DNA from: Cordylochernes scorpioides
Taxonomy: Eukaryota > Arthropoda > Arachnida > Pseudoscorpiones > Chernetidae
Reading direction: 5' to 3'
Assembly: GCA_030710605.1 (NCBI GenBank)
Contig: CP092879.1
Coordinates: 27,211,982 to 27,275,981 of the forward strand
DNA: 64,000 nt
Positions 61,182 to 64,000 of the stretch are shown here, piece after piece (position 1 is the first letter of the stretch; each line of letters begins with the position of its first letter). The notes under the pieces are model-generated. The model worked only from the letters and a program-made list of their open reading frames with translations. It was not told the origin of the DNA and made no database searches. The translations under genes were made by a program, and so were the position numbers.

Positions 61182-63686
61182 TTAAGGTACATATCTATCC
61201 GGTGGTCTCCTCTCTCGTAGTGGATATCTCCGGGAAGGTGTAGATTCAGTCGGTGGTCCAGGTGTAGATTCTGCTACTATTGTAGCAGGAGTCAGGGGAC
61301 TTGACGTCTGAGGCCTTGGGTAGCTTATTCCTTCTTCTGATGACGAAACATCCTTTCTCTCCATACTTCTCCTCATATAGTTGGTGTGTACTTTCTTTTC
61401 AATTCCATCAGTTTCTATCATACAGCTGTTGCTTCCTACTATTCTCTTTACAATCCCAAACATCCATTTCGGTTTTCCTCTTTCCATCCATCTGTATCTT
61501 ACTCTATCATTTATTTTGTAGCTATTGCTCTGTTTTTTATTTTTCAATCTCCCCACTCTTACTGATTTCTTGCTCAACATGGAAATCTTCGTTCTAATCT
61601 CGCGATTTAAAATATTCCAGCAGGGGATTTTTCCGTTCTAGTCAAAGGACTCAACCTATATGCATATAATGCCTTTATCAAAGCAAACTCAAGGGGTAAT
61701 TCTCTTTCCTCCGAAATAATTCTTTTCATAGCTTTTTTTTTATCTCTCTTACAGACACTTCCGCTAGTCCGTTGCTCTCTGGATGGTAAGCGGGGCTAAA
61801 CATCGCATGTATGCCGTTTCTTTCGAAAAATGTTTTCATTTCATAACTTCTAAACGGGGGCCCATTATCCATTACCGCCACCTCCGGGATACCATATCTC
61901 GCTAAACATTCTCTCAAAAAGTCTATGCAGAATCCCGCCGATGTATTTGGAACCATTTGACATTCTATCCAATTAGAATGCGCATCCACTAATATCAAAA
62001 AAAAATTTCCCGCAAAATAGAAATAGTCAAAATGAATCCTCTTCCAAACTTTGTTTGGTGGAGTCCACTCAGTAAATTTCTGGTTTGGCAGCTTTGATGT
62101 GTTTTCCATACAAATGCTACAGCTTTTAGACAATTTTTCAATTTGCTCATCCATTCCTGGCCAATATACAGAACTTCTGGCCAGAGTCTTCATTTTATTT
62201 ATTCCAATATGATTTTCATGAATGATATTCAAAACGTATGCTCTTAAGGAATCGGGGATTATCATTCTATTTCCGAAAACTAGGCAATTTCTCACTATTG
62301 TTATCTCGTTTTTAATTCTAATATAAGGTTTTATATCTACATCTGAGTCAATATCATACTTATCATACTTGACTAATTTATATAGTTTTCTAAGAGTTGG
62401 ATCTTCTTGGGTTTTGTAAGATACCAAGACGTAATCTAATATTGAATTTTCTATTAATAATATTTCTCCCATTTCCTCTTCCTTCTCCCCGTTTTCAGGA
62501 TTTGGAAATCTTGAAAGAAAATCTACAAGAGGTATTTCAGTTCCCTTAGTATATTTAATTTCAAAATTAAAATTTGATATTGAGAGTGACCATCTATGTA
62601 ATCTATTTGCCACTAAGGCTGGTAAATTATTTTTATCGCCAAAAATGGCTAGTAATGGTTTGTGATCTGTATTAATAATAAATTTTCTTCCGTAAAGAAA
62701 TTGTTTTAGCCTGTTTAAGGTAAAGAATATTGATACACCTTCTTTTTCTATCTGGGAATATTTCTTTTCTGTGTCATTTAGTGTTCTCGAAACAAAAGTA
62801 ATTGGTTTCTCAATGCCGTTTACAATATGGGAAATATATCCTCCTATATCATAATTTGATGCATCACAAGTAACATAAAGAGGTAAATCTTGCGAATAAT
62901 GCGTCAAACAAGCTTTTGTACTAATCAAATTTTTACATTTTTCGAAAGCCTGATCATGTTCTTTTTTCCAATTCCAATTATAACTTCTTTTCAATAGAGA
63001 GAATAAAGGATTTGCATGTATGGATAAATTTTAACGAATTTACTGTAAAATGACAACATGCCCAAGAAAGATTTCAATTCTGAAATGTTACTCGGTTTAG
63101 GACATTTTTTTATACTGTCCAATTTATCCTCAAGAGAATAGATTCCATTTTTATTTATTTTATGTCCCAAGTAATTGATTTCATCAACAAAAAACAAAGA
63201 TTTTTCTTTATTAATTGAAAAATTAAAATTAGATAATTTATTCATGACTGTCTCAATATCTGAAATATGCTCATTTACATAAGACGATGCTATAAGAATA
63301 TCGTCTAAATATATTATTACATTTTTAAGACCGGAAAAAATATTGTCCATAGTTCTTTGGAAAATAGTCGCTCCGGACTTGATACCGAAGGGCAGCCTTT
63401 TATATTTAAAAAGGCCTTTATGGGTAGAAATAACTGTCAATTTTTGTGATTCCTCGTCTAGAAGTATCTGATGATATGCGCTTGAAAGATCAATTTTACT
63501 AAATATAATTTTACCAAAAAAAGAATGTAAAACATTATCGATGTTCGGTATCGGATATTTAAGATCTTCGATAAATGGATTTAAGGTTCTCTTAAAGTCT
63601 GCACAAATTCTAATTTTGCCGTTTTTCTTAGGGACGCATACTAGCGGTGAAGCTATTGGGCTATCCACTACATTTTCAATAATATC
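61182..63686 (-). pseudogene. pol: Second Ty3/Gypsy Pol: RT, RNase H, integrase, frameshifted and interrupted
   Basis: Minus strand from 63686: RT (SPLVCVPKKNGKIRICADF, SKIDLSSAYHQI, YKRLPFGIKSGATIF, IYLDDILIAS), a one-base shift near 62992, RNase H (YVTCDASNYDIGGYIS, INTDHKPLLAIF) and an integrase zinc domain (HENHIG ... CSICME). The integrase core follows (RIHFDYFYF, VMDNGPPFRS, HPESNGLAEVSV). A shift in an A-run near 61735 follows, then a stop and the tail (VRYRWMERGKPKWMFG) ending at 61182. The RT is cut at 63686 by a Helitron end; protease and Gag would be beyond the window. It is a K02A2.6-like lineage different from the intact Gypsy at 52 kb. Confidence 0.87.
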
Positions 63687-64000
63687 ATCTATATATATAA
63701 AATTGAATGTCTGTGTGTGTGTGTGTCTGTCTGTGTGTCCTCTATGGATTCAAAAACCATACATCCAATCGCCGTGCAAATTTGGGATCTTATTAGGCGT
63801 ATCCCCGGAAAGGTTTACGAAAAATAATTTCTTGAATATCTTGAATATCCTTAGAGTTATTTGCAGATTTGTAGCTTTAACTCGCAAGCAGCGCCATCTT
63901 GCAACGGATATCTGCCCCTCCCCCCCCCCCTGCCCTCCCCTGCCCCGTCCGGCCGCCGGCCAGTTGGTTGGACAGTCCAAGTTCACACCGACCAATCAGA
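63685..64000 (+). mobile_element. Helitron-like 5' end, continues beyond the window
   Basis: Begins TCATCTATATATATAAAATTG (or three bases later) after A, inside the Gypsy RT, without a visible duplication. The next bases (TGTCTGTGTGTGTG) and the GC/C-rich block at 63910-63965 parallel the 5' half of the Helitron at 15451-15908, which reads TCATCTACTTATATATTTG and TGTCTGTTTG. The 3' end is not in the window. Confidence 0.5.

Overview
The window looks like AT-rich, gene-poor nuclear DNA of an arthropod. I found no host protein gene, rRNA, CRISPR array or bacterial-style operon. Every coding stretch I recognise belongs to a mobile element. The mixture (several mariner lineages, a Tc1 element, BEL/Pao and Ty3/Gypsy retrotransposons, I/R1-type and other LINEs, Penelope-like remnants, Helitron/Helentron ends, tRNA-derived repeats) is typical of large arthropod genomes. 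A spider or other chelicerate is my best guess, but that is inference from general familiarity with such elements and was not tested.

Layout. 1-2.8 kb: AT-rich DNA with a small retroposon (12-bp target-site duplication) and a hairpin repeat. 2.79-8.58 kb: a nearly complete BEL/Pao element (LTRs about 99% identical, 5-bp TSD, two in-frame stops). 8.8-9.9 kb: a 112-bp satellite with a 224-bp higher-order pattern. 11.25-13.96 kb: a mariner split by an intact Tc1-like element. 15.4-16.3 kb: a solo LTR carrying a small Helitron. 18.4-20.25 kb: a LINE tail, a hairpin and a second solo LTR. 20.7-21.25 kb: a 532-bp palindrome with a tRNA-like sequence in each arm. 21.29-23.38 kb: an LTR element that keeps gag and the integrase tail but lacks the rest of pol. 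23.57-30.37 kb: one palindromic repeat split by a mariner and by a 5.27-kb element with 398-bp terminal inverted repeats; the latter holds rearranged LINE and mariner fragments. 31.3-35.4 kb: two more mariners. 36.3-41.1 kb: a full-length but decayed LINE. 41.8-46.8 kb: a candidate Helentron with an endonuclease domain and two mariners. 49.1-51.5 kb: a third solo LTR, a retroposon and a pogo-like MITE. 51.95-56.27 kb: an apparently intact Ty3/Gypsy element with identical LTRs. 57-60 kb: Penelope-like inverted repeats and GIY-YIG remnants. 60.1-64 kb: a mariner hit by a second Gypsy element, which is itself hit by a retroposon and by a Helitron end.

Functionally the genes do not cooperate as a host pathway. 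Each element carries its own replication or transposition machinery, and non-autonomous pieces (MITEs, foldbacks, solo LTRs, the gag-only element) would depend on enzymes supplied by relatives. Only two elements look intact enough to be active by eye: the Tc1-like element (11305-12736) and the Gypsy element (51950-56272). Several insertions can be confirmed inside the window because a second, uninterrupted copy of the target repeat is also present.

The most unusual themes are the density of long inverted repeats, the 5.27-kb long-TIR element, and an AGATGGCGC core matching the animal CTCF motif that recurs inside dispersed repeats.
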